Numbered from the stretch's first letter, positions 34,914-43,702 are shown. The stretch: DNA of 64,000 nucleotides from Sphingobacterium wenxiniae (GCF_900116225.1 NZ_FOZZ01000012.1:42755-106754); one strand, 5' to 3'. The notes: generated by a model not told the origin, from the sequence alone. Numbers and translations are program-made.

Positions 34914-36815
34914 TCAAAAAGTAGTATTCCAGAAGTAACGCTCCTCTTCTATGAGGATGTATTCCTGATCAACCAACTCCCGAACTACTTTTAGCCTTGC
35001 CGAATCATTACCGATCGTCAACCCATCGACAAGGTCTTTCAAATCAAGAGGTTGTTCAAGCAGCAAAGTCTTTATCTCTAAGCGAAGTTTTTCCTCTACG
35101 CTTTCTTGATGCGTCCGCATTAAGCATAAATCACATTCTCCACAAGTCTCGTCTGTCTGTTCTCCGAAATAAGCCTGCAAAGCAATACTCCGGCAATACT
35201 TCTCATCCAGGTAATGATAGACCGCCTTAAGCTGCGTTTCTTTGACTTCCTTACGTTCCTCGATAAATTGTGTATCAATAAATAAGTTCTTGTAATCTAC
35301 CCGCCCTTGCAGGAATTCCAGCTGAGGCGCATCTGTTTGCGGTAGATAAGATGCTAGCTCCTGCTTCATCAGCCCAGTCAACATTTCCACAACTACATCT
35401 CTTGGCAATTTTAACCGCTTGGCCAACTCAAATTCATTAATTGGAATATAATAATCAAAAGCACCTCCATAACTGCGTAGAATCAATTTGATTAATGGAT
35501 CATATTTCACAGACTGCACCTGAAACTTGTATAACTCCTGAAAATCCACCTCAAACTTAAACCTTGAGGGTATAAACACAGCCTCTGACAGGGAAATCCA
35601 ACCATCCCGTTCTAAGAATTTCAAGGCACTTTGTGTAGGCAGGATTTCTAACTGATAGCGTTTCGTAAAATCCACTAAATCAAAATCAAAAACCAACCCC
35701 TTACCCGCACCATAAGCAATCTGATAATAATTACCTAAATGATGATACACTTGCTGAATAAATTTCACCGACGGAAAACTGTTCTGGAAATTCTCCCATA
35801 GACGCTCCCGATCGGCCTGCTGATACATCAATACTGGAAAAGCTTTCTTTCCATCCCGCCCGGCCCGTCCAGCCTCCTGATAATATGCTTCAAGAGAATC
35901 GGGAACATCAAGATGCAACACAAAACGCACGTCCGGCTTATCAATCCCCATCCCGAAAGCATTGGTCGCGACCATCACCCGCATCTTATTCGTCGTCCAG
36001 TTATCCTGCTTCCACGAACGTGTTTGCGCATCCAGTCCAGCATGGTAATAATCCGCTGAAACACCATGGTTCATTAAGTACTGCGCAACTTCCTGGGTTT
36101 CTCGCCGATTGCGAACATAAAGCACCCCTGAACCACCCAACTTATGGATCATCCGCAACATACGGCCAGATTTATCCGATTCATCAAGCGCCATATAAGC
36201 AAGATTCTGTCTTCGGAAACTTTTCCGGAACACATTTTTAGCTTTAAACTCCAGCTTTTCCTGAATATCATCTACAACTTTGGAAGTAGCGGTCGCTGTA
36301 AGGGCGAGAAAAGGAACTTCTGGGTGTAATTCCCTCAATTTAGCTAATTGCAGATAAGACGGACGAAAATCATAGCCCCATTGCGAAATACAATGCGCTT
36401 CGTCAATGGCAAACAGATTGACTTTCATATAGCGGATACGCTCCTGTACCAAATCGCTATACAAGCGCTCAGGCGATAGGTAAAGGAACTTTATCTTTCC
36501 GTAGACACAGTTATCCAAGGCAATATCCACCTCCCTCTTTGACATACCGGAGAAGATAGCAATAGCCTCTATCTCCCGCTTTCGCAATTGCTCCACTTGA
36601 TCCTTCATCAGCGCGATCAAGGGACTCACTACAATACAGATACCTTCCATTTGCAAAGCCGGGACTTGAAAACAAATAGACTTTCCTCCACCAGTCGGCA
36701 TGAGTGCCAAGGTATCACGCTGCTGTAAAACCGAAGCAATAATATCGTCCTGCAACTCCCGAAATGCCTCGTAGCCCCAGTATTGCTTCAGTATGTCCAG
36801 ACTTTTATTTTCCAT
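34914..36815 (-). CDS. recQ: ATP-dependent DNA helicase RecQ
   Basis: 633 residues. Walker A TGGGKS at 41-46 with the preceding MP, DEAH at 138-141, the aromatic-rich HCISQWGYDFRPSY loop, TATATSKVVDDI, and the SF2 helicase C domain ending QEAGRAGRDG. Zinc-binding cysteines of the RQC domain appear at CRSIALQAYFGE..CGECDLC. After a winged-helix-like tail the protein ends without an HRDC domain, a common short RecQ form. The start overlaps the 3' end of the toxin gene by 11 bp. Confidence 0.93.
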   Translation of the reverse strand: MENKSLDILKQYWGYEAFRELQDDIIASVLQQRDTLALMPTGGGKSICFQVPALQMEGICIVVSPLIALMKDQVEQLRKREIEAIAIFSGMSKREVDIALDNCVYGKIKFLYLSPERLYSDLVQERIRYMKVNLFAIDEAHCISQWGYDFRPSYLQLAKLRELHPEVPFLALTATATSKVVDDIQEKLEFKAKNVFRKSFRRQNLAYMALDESDKSGRMLRMIHKLGGSGVLYVRNRRETQEVAQYLMNHGVSADYYHAGLDAQTRSWKQDNWTTNKMRVMVATNAFGMGIDKPDVRFVLHLDVPDSLEAYYQEAGRAGRDGKKAFPVLMYQQADRERLWENFQNSFPSVKFIQQVYHHLGNYYQIAYGAGKGLVFDFDLVDFTKRYQLEILPTQSALKFLERDGWISLSEAVFIPSRFKFEVDFQELYKFQVQSVKYDPLIKLILRSYGGAFDYYIPINEFELAKRLKLPRDVVVEMLTGLMKQELASYLPQTDAPQLEFLQGRVDYKNLFIDTQFIEERKEVKETQLKAVYHYLDEKYCRSIALQAYFGEQTDETCGECDLCLMRTHQESVEEKLRLEIKTLLLEQPLDLKDLVDGLTIGNDSARLKVVRELVDQEYILIEEERYFWNTTF

Positions 36816-37122
36816 TACCTTTCAGTAGCCCGATCAATTTTTCAGGGTCTTGCCTGCCATCCCAAAAACCCACAATGATAAGTCGTGTATTATCAAATTT
36901 GTACAATAGGCAATAATGCCCGAGAGAAGCTATTCGGACATCCTTAAAACTGGATTTCTTCCCTATTTCGGGATACACTTTTAATAACGATATCCTTTGA
37001 TTTATTTTCCGATTTAGTTTTTTAGAATAGCTTGTACTACCATTTCGTTCATTCCAATAAGAGAATACATAGTTTCTCTGCTTAACAACCGTTTCTGTCC
37101 AGAATAATTTTAGTCGAGCCAT
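36805..37122 (-). CDS. RelE/ParE-family toxin
   Basis: 105 residues with the compact RelE/ParE fold: an N-terminal WTETVVKQRNYVFSYW helix pair, SLLKVYPEIGKKSSF, VRIASLGHYCLLYKFD and a last strand LIIVGFWDGRQDPEKL, where FxxxRQDP is typical of the family's C-terminal arginine motif. Whether it is a gyrase poison (ParE) or a ribosome-dependent mRNase (RelE) cannot be decided. It overlaps the antitoxin gene by 13 bp and recQ by 11 bp. Confidence 0.82.
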   Translation of the reverse strand: MARLKLFWTETVVKQRNYVFSYWNERNGSTSYSKKLNRKINQRISLLKVYPEIGKKSSFKDVRIASLGHYCLLYKFDNTRLIIVGFWDGRQDPEKLIGLLKGNGK

Positions 37123-37343
37123 TTTTTATCGGACTGTTCTAACTCATCCTCAGACACTATTCTTTCGTAGGTTATATCTTCCTCACTCATAAGCAACATT
37201 TCTGTCTGTTCAGAAGTCAACTGCACCTGATCCGCCGCTTCGGTGGCGATGAAGATATATTCAATAGCTTGCAATAACTCTTCATTTTTAGTGACAAGAA
37301 TACGATCAATTAAGCTATGTTTTATATTATCCAGTGTATTCAT
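37110..37343 (-). CDS. Antitoxin partner of the RelE/ParE toxin
   Basis: 77 residues, acidic, mostly helical, preceding and overlapping the toxin gene as usual for type II modules. The C-terminus (EEDITYERIVSEDELEQSDKKWL) is strongly acidic and would wrap around the basic toxin. No clear ribbon-helix-helix or HTH motif is seen, resembling the short addiction-module proteins common in Bacteroidota. Assigned mainly by context. Confidence 0.72.
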   Translation of the reverse strand: MNTLDNIKHSLIDRILVTKNEELLQAIEYIFIATEAADQVQLTSEQTEMLLMSEEDITYERIVSEDELEQSDKKWLD

Positions 37344-37416
37344 AACAATGATGCCTTAGTTATACAAATATAAATTAAATCCAACAAAAACCATTCCGCC
37401 TACCTGCGTACTATGC

Positions 37417-39495
37417 TCATCTCTCCCAAACATACGCAAAATTATCTTTCAATATGTAATACGGAATTCCCAGTTCATTTGCCTGTTCCGTCAATTCGGT
37501 TAAACGACGATCTGAATTCGTGCCGTCGAAAATAAGGAAGCTATGCCCTACACTCTCCATCGGTGTAAAATTGCCATACCGCCATATAATCATATCCATA
37601 TTTTGTAGTGATTCCGGATTACGTTGGGCATTTTCCAAGATACCTATACGTTTCCCCAATACTTCTACTTCCCTGTTTTGCTTGGAGCCAGAACCCAAAT
37701 GTATATACTGCACATTTTCGGCTGACCTATATTGTTGCACATCTGCCAATACCTGAAATTGCAATTGTGCATGTTGCAACGAATCCAAAGAAGATAACAA
37801 CAATACCTTTCCCTTGTCAAATACACCTATACTTATCTCCCTCTGCGTGTTGTAAAACTTGATACCCGAAAACGACCGCTTATCTATTGTTCGCCACGCA
37901 GAGGCACCAATCAGTAACAACATACACCCCAAACCAATAAACAAGGCTGACTTATTCCTGTAATTCCACAGAACAATAAGGCAGATTAAAACTAACGAGA
38001 AACTAACCAATTCCAACGGTCCAAAATCAATACCCTGCCAAACAGCATACGGCAGACCGTCTATAGCCTGCAATCCTGCAAAAGTCCAATTTATCAGCCA
38101 AGTTAACGCCTTCCCCAACCAAATATTCAGCATGCTCCATGGGCAACATGCCAACGCAACACCGACATACATTATCAAGGTAGAAGGTATGGCAATAAAC
38201 AGATTTCCCAACAGGAAATAATTCGGGAATTGATGAAAATAGTACAATGCCAATGGTGCGGTGAACAATTGTGCAGCAACAGACACAAAAATAGATTGTA
38301 AGAACAGTCTTAGATACTTGTTCTGTACATCGACTGTATTATTCAACAGCGGATAAAGTGTAAACAGACCCAACATCGCCATATACGACAGCTGAAACCC
38401 CACATCCATCAGCATCTGTGGGGCGAACAAGAGAATAAAAAACGCCGAAGCGAATAAGGTGTTCAGATTATGCTGGTGCCGATTGGTCCAACTTGCCAGT
38501 ACGAAAAAGGTAATCATAATCCCTGCCCGCAAAATAGCCGGAGCCATTCCGGTCAGCACCACATAGCTCCAAATAGCGACCAACGTAATACAAAACCGAA
38601 GGCTACGCCCCAAGGGCCAGCGATCCATAAACCGAAGCAGTACATGCAGCAAACCAAAAACAATACTCACATGAAGACCGGAAACACTCAATACATGAAT
38701 AGTACCCGTATTGGTAAAAGCCTGTAGCACCTCTGAACGCATTTCCGTACGATAACCAAAAATCAGTGCCGTACTTATCTGAAACGCATATTCATCTTGT
38801 ACATATCGACTGAATTTCTCCACCAACGACTCTCTAACCCTCAAAGCAAAAGCCACCACGGGATTACCTTTGCCTACCGCTAAGACCGACACCTCCTGCG
38901 CTGCAAGAAAAGCCTGCCGATATATGTTCTTATGGGCAAGATAGCGCTGATAATCAAATTGAGCAGGATTATAGGCCGGAGAAACAGGTCTACTTACATT
39001 GGGAAACTGCAACTTGTCTCCATAACTGAACAACTGTACTCCCACACTATCTTTCATCACCGTCATCATCAGCTTTCCTGTAACCCGTTGCTGTAGTCCT
39101 CCATCTTGCACGGCAATCACCTTTACCGGAAACCGTATCGTCTTCTCTTTTTCGATAGGTTCATCATCAATAATCCCAATAAGCATAATCGTTGTTGCAT
39201 TTCCGAAGTAATTTTTCTGGTTCCAAGGTTGGTGTACAGCCATTACCAACACACCCAAAAGACCGATAAAAACATAACAAAGCGTAGGGGCGATACGCTG
39301 GGAAACACGAAGTCGCCAACGTTCTAACACCAAGAGAGCAATCAGCATCACACACAAAAGATACGGGATACCAAGCAATATCCAATGTGGCATAACCACA
39401 AACCTGCCGACAACAATCCCCAACAAAAGCAATAAGAGCAATTTTGCAAAAGGCATTCGCCTGCCCTCCAATAGCAATACAGGCTTCCTTACCAT
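37417..39495 (-). CDS. comEC: ComEC/Rec2-family DNA channel protein lacking a recognisable metallo-beta-lactamase domain
   Basis: 692 residues. N-terminal hydrophobic DUF4131 region (about 15-200) with a soluble OB-like loop, then the Competence domain (about 225-500) with GTIHVLSVSGLHVSIV, the ComEC hallmark, and VVLTGMAPAILRAGIM. ComEC carries single-stranded DNA through the inner membrane in transformation. The C-terminal 170 residues do not show the HxHxDH metal motif of the usual metallo-beta-lactamase domain, so nuclease activity is doubtful. The start overlaps the end of the helix-hairpin-helix gene by 7 bp. An ATG 13 codons in is an alternative start. Confidence 0.87.
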   Translation of the reverse strand: MVRKPVLLLEGRRMPFAKLLLLLLLGIVVGRFVVMPHWILLGIPYLLCVMLIALLVLERWRLRVSQRIAPTLCYVFIGLLGVLVMAVHQPWNQKNYFGNATTIMLIGIIDDEPIEKEKTIRFPVKVIAVQDGGLQQRVTGKLMMTVMKDSVGVQLFSYGDKLQFPNVSRPVSPAYNPAQFDYQRYLAHKNIYRQAFLAAQEVSVLAVGKGNPVVAFALRVRESLVEKFSRYVQDEYAFQISTALIFGYRTEMRSEVLQAFTNTGTIHVLSVSGLHVSIVFGLLHVLLRFMDRWPLGRSLRFCITLVAIWSYVVLTGMAPAILRAGIMITFFVLASWTNRHQHNLNTLFASAFFILLFAPQMLMDVGFQLSYMAMLGLFTLYPLLNNTVDVQNKYLRLFLQSIFVSVAAQLFTAPLALYYFHQFPNYFLLGNLFIAIPSTLIMYVGVALACCPWSMLNIWLGKALTWLINWTFAGLQAIDGLPYAVWQGIDFGPLELVSFSLVLICLIVLWNYRNKSALFIGLGCMLLLIGASAWRTIDKRSFSGIKFYNTQREISIGVFDKGKVLLLSSLDSLQHAQLQFQVLADVQQYRSAENVQYIHLGSGSKQNREVEVLGKRIGILENAQRNPESLQNMDMIIWRYGNFTPMESVGHSFLIFDGTNSDRRLTELTEQANELGIPYYILKDNFAYVWER

Positions 39496-41540
39496 TGATA
39501 CCGCATTTGAAGTTTAACCTCCGATCGGATATTTCCCTCGCTCTGTTCCAATCCCGTCCCTACGGTCTCCACACCCCTATATTTTGTCATCGCATACCTC
39601 GCCCAAATATCTGTCTTCCGCCCCAGTCTGTAACGGAGATTCAGATAGGTTCGCCAACCTTTACCATTATACAGCGGAAATGAGTTTGCATAAAGCACAT
39701 CATTCTCAAAGGCATACAGCCGTGCATCATAAGAATCCGTATGAAAAAATGCCATGCGTGCATTTACCTGCAGTTTCCGCCATGTCGGACGCCAGAATAC
39801 ATCCTGATACACCAATCCTCCATACACGCTACCCGCCTCTTTTTCATATTGCACACCCTCTGTCCGTGTTCTGATCTCCCAAACATCCGATAGCTTATAT
39901 TGAAAATGTAAACGCAGTTGGTTTTTGACAACTTCTGCTAAAAAGTGCTCCGGGGCTAAGCCTGTTAGGTTTTCTTCCTTCAACCGGTAACGATACCGCA
40001 AGGATAGATTGCCTTTCTTGTACCAAGTATAGGTCAATTGCGATAGGAAGTCCAGTCCTTCGCTTGGTGCATCGACCCGATACCGTAACCAAGGAAAACG
40101 AAATCGGTCGATATAGTTTACCCACTCTATTTTGCGGGAAGGATGATAAACAACACCAGCATAAACACCCTTTTCATTGGAAACAGCCGTCCCCTCGCTC
40201 AATGCCTGGGCAAAGAAAGCATGATAATCTTTCTGGTAATTTCTGTAATTGACAAATACCGAAAGTTTGGGGTGCAAACTGCCAATCACGCCGTTGTTAG
40301 TCGCCCAACCACCATCCATCTGCCATGCCGTTTCCCCATATAGGTACAGATTCCGCAATGTATACTGATAATTCAGTCCTATATTGCTCTGCTTGCTTCC
40401 TTGAAAAGCATACAAGTTCCGGAGCTGATCTGGAGGCGTTACCTCCCCATTGAACTGTGTATGCACAAAAGCCAGCCCCATCTTCAATCTATTCCAACGA
40501 TATGTTACATCCAGCCCTGCCGTTTTCTGGATAATAGCCTTCCTATAAGCTTGTTCTGTCGGTGTGCGATGCAATCCTGTTGCCGAAATCGTTCCAATGA
40601 TATTACCCACTTCGGTGGAAGTAAGATCTCCTGTTAAATGGCGATACGAAATAAAAGGCGTCCATTCCCATCGTCCCCGCTGCAAACGAGCACCAACACC
40701 ACGCAGAAAATTGTGTTCATTCATGGAAGAATAGCTCTTCAATCCTATACCCTGCCGGGCACTGCTATTAACCATTGCTCCTTTCCCAAAGCTTAATCCA
40801 TTCCACAACAATAGCCCCTGCCCGACCTGCAGGGCGTAGTCGCCAATTACCAACTCCCGCACGATGCCCAGATCCTTTACCGAAAAACTTAGTCCATAAT
40901 GGTCAAAACCGTAGCGCTGTTTTTCTTTGAAGAAAGGCTCGCCGGCATCCTTCTCCATATTAATCGCTAAGCGGATGGTGTTCTGATAGTTTAGTCGATA
41001 GCGAACCATATAGCGGTTCGGGTCGCCCAAATAACGTGAACGGGTATCATCCGTAATGTGGTATCCGTTTTGTTTCTGCAGAATGCGTCCATAGCGCAGC
41101 ATGACATGCTGCTCACTATCTTTCCATAGCCCTCCGAAAGAGAAATTGTCCAAAGCAGAACCAATTTCTACCTTGACAAAAGACTGTAGCTGTTCGATAG
41201 TCTGCAAATCAAAACCATCAATTCCCTGCAATTCCAAAATAGAAAGAAATCGCCCTGTCATCTCCCGATGATGCAAAAGGTTTGCAATCTGCAAAGGAGA
41301 AAGAAAGATTAATTCGGACAGCGTAGCTTCATCCGCTGTATTGAGGTCGATAGGATGCTTCCTATAATAACGTAACCTTTCCGTGAATTCGCTGATGTCA
41401 AAGTTTTCCTCCAATTCTTCCACCAATTGGTCAATAATCAGATCTTCCACTCCCGTTTCTTCTTCGGTCTGTGCTAATGTTGGAAGCGCCAAGCATAGCA
41501 AACAACCCAAAAGCCATCCATATAGTCCTTTAAAATGCAT
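39489..41540 (-). CDS. Helix-hairpin-helix protein with C-terminal outer-membrane beta-barrel
   Basis: 683 residues from the ATG at 41540; the frame extends 20 codons further but the Sec signal MHFKGLYGWLLGCLLCLALP starts here. Residues about 62-125 hold a ComEA-like helix-hairpin-helix domain (IDLNTADEATLSELIFLSP.. IANLLHHREMTGRF.. LELQGIDGF). From about 135 to the end, alternating strands rich in aromatics and a terminal tryptophan (LQMRYQW) indicate a beta-barrel. A DNA-binding HhH fused to an outer-membrane barrel, directly before comEC, suggests a part in DNA uptake. The start overlaps the previous gene by 11 bp. Confidence 0.8.
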   Translation of the reverse strand: MHFKGLYGWLLGCLLCLALPTLAQTEEETGVEDLIIDQLVEELEENFDISEFTERLRYYRKHPIDLNTADEATLSELIFLSPLQIANLLHHREMTGRFLSILELQGIDGFDLQTIEQLQSFVKVEIGSALDNFSFGGLWKDSEQHVMLRYGRILQKQNGYHITDDTRSRYLGDPNRYMVRYRLNYQNTIRLAINMEKDAGEPFFKEKQRYGFDHYGLSFSVKDLGIVRELVIGDYALQVGQGLLLWNGLSFGKGAMVNSSARQGIGLKSYSSMNEHNFLRGVGARLQRGRWEWTPFISYRHLTGDLTSTEVGNIIGTISATGLHRTPTEQAYRKAIIQKTAGLDVTYRWNRLKMGLAFVHTQFNGEVTPPDQLRNLYAFQGSKQSNIGLNYQYTLRNLYLYGETAWQMDGGWATNNGVIGSLHPKLSVFVNYRNYQKDYHAFFAQALSEGTAVSNEKGVYAGVVYHPSRKIEWVNYIDRFRFPWLRYRVDAPSEGLDFLSQLTYTWYKKGNLSLRYRYRLKEENLTGLAPEHFLAEVVKNQLRLHFQYKLSDVWEIRTRTEGVQYEKEAGSVYGGLVYQDVFWRPTWRKLQVNARMAFFHTDSYDARLYAFENDVLYANSFPLYNGKGWRTYLNLRYRLGRKTDIWARYAMTKYRGVETVGTGLEQSEGNIRSEVKLQMRYQW

Positions 41541-42330
41541 AGCGAACGGATAATTGGGGGGATGTTCCCAGTTTAGAATGAAAAGAGGAAGCAAAATCAA
41601 ATTGCCAATCTTTGGCTACAAATCCAGCGCCTGCGGTATATTGTACTGGTGTGGAAGTAGCTCCTCCCCTCAGCACAAAACGCGTATCAAAAGCATAAGA
41701 CAATCCGCCTCTATATACCAACCGATGCGGAAATTCTTTCAGTACGTCTCCCCCCAAAGTAAGCTCTTCTGAAAGGTAATAGCACAGTCCAAGTCCGAGT
41801 TCTCTTGCAATCCGCTGGTCTAAGGTGGTGGGGAAAGCACTTTGGGAAATGTTACGAAAAAACGCTCCTATATGGAAACGCTCAGACCAGAGATATTGCA
41901 CACCCAAATCAGCAGAAAAGGCTTTGGACGTATGGTAATTGGTTACTTGATACTGGTGATAGTTCGCTGTAATGGAGGTCAGAAATTGTGATCCGAAAGC
42001 CCTGGCATAGGTTAATCCTCCGCGAAGAAAACTGGATACACCAAAAATACCGTAATTGGTTAAAGATAAACCAATAGCACCTTGGCTTTTCAAAGGAATC
42101 CCCAATAAAATGGCCTGACTGGCAATATCTGTCTTCACAAAATGTTGTTGGTAAGATACAGCCACTTCTGTTCGCCTGAGTTGCGCGATACCACTGGTAT
42201 TGGCACTCAGCGAATAGATTCCCTTTTGTGCTAAAGCTGTCTTACCTGCTCCTAGAAATGGCGCTGGAGAAAATTCTTGGGCAGACAACTTGAGGGATAT
42301 TAAGGTTAGTAGTAATATCCATCTAATCAT
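41530..42330 (-). CDS. PorV/PorQ-like outer membrane protein
   Basis: 266 residues. A Sec signal (MIRWILLLTLISLKLSAQ) is followed by FLGAGKTALAQKGIYSLSANTSGIA, the start pattern of the UPF0164/PorV-PorQ/FadL-like barrels of Bacteroidota, and repeated amphipathic strands ending in a C-terminal phenylalanine (LSVRYAF). In type 9 secretion such barrels shuttle cargo at the surface; here the operon context (HhH-barrel and ComEC) points rather to a companion role in that unit. First gene of the overlapping trio. Confidence 0.75.
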   Translation of the reverse strand: MIRWILLLTLISLKLSAQEFSPAPFLGAGKTALAQKGIYSLSANTSGIAQLRRTEVAVSYQQHFVKTDIASQAILLGIPLKSQGAIGLSLTNYGIFGVSSFLRGGLTYARAFGSQFLTSITANYHQYQVTNYHTSKAFSADLGVQYLWSERFHIGAFFRNISQSAFPTTLDQRIARELGLGLCYYLSEELTLGGDVLKEFPHRLVYRGGLSYAFDTRFVLRGGATSTPVQYTAGAGFVAKDWQFDFASSFHSKLGTSPQLSVRYAF

Positions 42331-42405
42331 ATTTTACAATTGTGAGATAAAAATAACTAATAATAAACACCAAAACAAATGAAAATTTAACATTTACAGG
42401 AACGT

Positions 42406-42461
42406 AGGGAGATTCCACAGAAAAAACCTATAAGGCTTTCGAAAACTCTATAGGCTTGGTT
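42406..42461. repeat. Left ~55-bp direct repeat with internal hairpin
   Basis: Begins AGGGAGATTCCACAGAAAAA and continues through an imperfect CCTATAAG..TCTATAGG hairpin. Matches 43440-43495 at most positions. The two copies bound a block of about 1 kb. Confidence 0.65.
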
Positions 42462-42584
42462 TGTTGTTCAAGGATTTTCTCACAACCTCAAGGCTCTAAT
42501 CCTTCACGGTGTCGTGATTCTGCTTTCCGCCTCTTTATCACGTGTACATACCTTGAAGGAATTAGCGTCATTGAAAAACACATC

Positions 42585-42860
42585 GTGGTCGCTGAACGAC
42601 AGACTAAATTGCTTGAAAAGATTCTTTCAATATTCGAAAAAACGGCCGATTGCTTATCTCTGGAACTAACCGCACCCCTTGATAAACCATTAATCGATAA
42701 AAATCAGGTCATGGACTACCTGAAGATCTCGGATGCTGCCTATCGATGGTCTATCAGAAGCGGAAGACTTTCGTTGATGGGTTTTGATCAAATCGATTGG
42801 TACAGAAAACGGGATGCAAGCAGCGTATTGGAAAAGAACCAGAGGAAAGGGAGGCAATAA
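42585..42860 (+). CDS. Small HTH (excisionase-like) protein of Bacteroidota mobile-element type
   Basis: About 91 residues from a GTG at 42585; the open frame reaches up to 42456, inside the direct repeat, and a few upstream residues (EKHIVVAER) look native, so an ATT or other unusual start nearer 42573 is possible. The C-terminal half, LIDKNQVMDYLKISDAAYRW then SGRLSLMGFDQIDWYRKRD, follows the pattern of the small helix-turn-helix proteins carried by Bacteroidota conjugative and mobilisable elements (NxQDVxxxLxIS..T..YR..G.L....Y.R..D). A coiled-coil-like N-terminus precedes it. It lies directly before the palindrome array, which could be its target; that link is inference. Confidence 0.6.
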   Translation: MVAERQTKLLEKILSIFEKTADCLSLELTAPLDKPLIDKNQVMDYLKISDAAYRWSIRSGRLSLMGFDQIDWYRKRDASSVLEKNQRKGRQ

Positions 42861-42876
42861 TCCATCAAACAACGTT

Positions 42877-43256
42877 GTTTTGACGATATACAAGCAAAGA
42901 ACACGTGTATGCGGTGTAAGCATGAGCCTGCTCAAGAATGTGTTGCGCAGGTTCGGTTACATCTTGCGTACATACAAAACGCCATTGACCAGTCTTGGTA
43001 TAGCTTTGCGTGTACGCAAGATTTAATAGCACTCCCTCAATCCGTCGCCGAGTGTGTGCAATACGAAAAGGCATACATGCCGCATCGTACGGAGTATGCT
43101 CAAGATGTACATGTATAGCAGAATATACACATTGCGTATGCTCAATGTCTCTTTGTATGTAATCAATGCCTCTTTGCGTATGCTCAATAAGCAAATGTAT
43201 ACACGCAATGTCTCAATGTATGTTGTCGTTGTTTACATGTATACCCTCAAAATGGA
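42877..43256. repeat. Array of about 18 degenerate 21-bp units with palindromic core
   Basis: Cores recur every 21 bases, centred at 42886/42887 and on to 43243/43244. The best are ATTGCGTATGCTCAAT (43131-43146), TTTGCGTATGCTCAAT (43173-43188), TTTGCGTGTACGCAAG (43005-43020) and CTTGCGTACATACAAA (42963-42978): a degenerate palindrome of the form TTGCGTA-TACGCAA. Weaker units (42984, 43026, 43047) stay in phase. Several overlapping reading frames on both strands are open here only because the period is a multiple of three. Nothing else is recognised from 43257 to 43439. Confidence 0.82.
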
Positions 43257-43439
43257 GGGTTAGACGATCTCCTCATCTTGGACTAATTGGAGTTATTATT
43301 CTGAGGCCTACCACTGCATCTCATCTCAGGCGATGGAAGAATCTGAAAAATTATATAGTTTACTTTGTTAACAGGAGGACAAAAGAAAAAATAGAAATTT
43401 AAACAGATTCTTACGCTGTTATTTTTCTCTTCCAGTCAC

Positions 43440-43495
43440 AGGGAGTTTTTACAGAAAAAACCTATAAGGTTTCGAAAACCTTATAGGTTTGATTG
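43440..43495. repeat. Right ~55-bp direct repeat with 15-bp hairpin
   Basis: AGGGAGTTTTTACAGAAAAA followed by a perfect stem AAACCTATAAGGTTT (43458-43472) / AAACCTTATAGGTTT (43476-43490) with a CGA loop. Partner of 42406-42461. The stem could also act as a bidirectional terminator, although no long T-run follows. Confidence 0.7.
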
Positions 43496-43650
43496 GGTAA
43501 AAAAATTTTAAACCACTCCTCATAAGAGCACGTTTTGTCTCCTCTCCTATGGCAATTATCGTCAGGTATACAGCCGAAATAGACTTAAAGAATTAAGAAA
43601 TATGCCCAAATAAATACTTAAAATTTACGAAAACTAATCTAAATTAAAAC

Positions 43651-43679
43651 AGGCGTGTCTCCTATCCTGAAGCACGCCT
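43651..43679 (-). terminator. Terminator after the broken phosphodiesterase gene
   Basis: AGGCGTG (43651-43657) and CACGCCT (43673-43679) form a 7-bp GC-rich stem; T-rich sequence lies on both sides (ATTTTTC on the plus strand, GTTTTAAT on the minus strand). The rest of 43496-43650 holds nothing recognisable. Confidence 0.6.
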
Positions 43680-43702
43680 ATTTTTCATCAACTTATTTTT
43701 CC

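Noticed and set aside
42480..42530. Possible tRNA 3' end (CTCTAATCC context) as attachment site
   Set aside because: The T-loop does not match the TTCRA pattern and no acceptor stem or cloverleaf can be formed.
42877..43256. CRISPR array
   Set aside because: Units are contiguous at 21 bp, degenerate, without unique spacers, and no cas gene is near. The same holds for 16207-16521.
42784..43402. Several overlapping 60-109-codon frames on both strands
   Set aside because: All fall in array 2, in several frames at once, with repetitive translations; explained by the 21-bp period.
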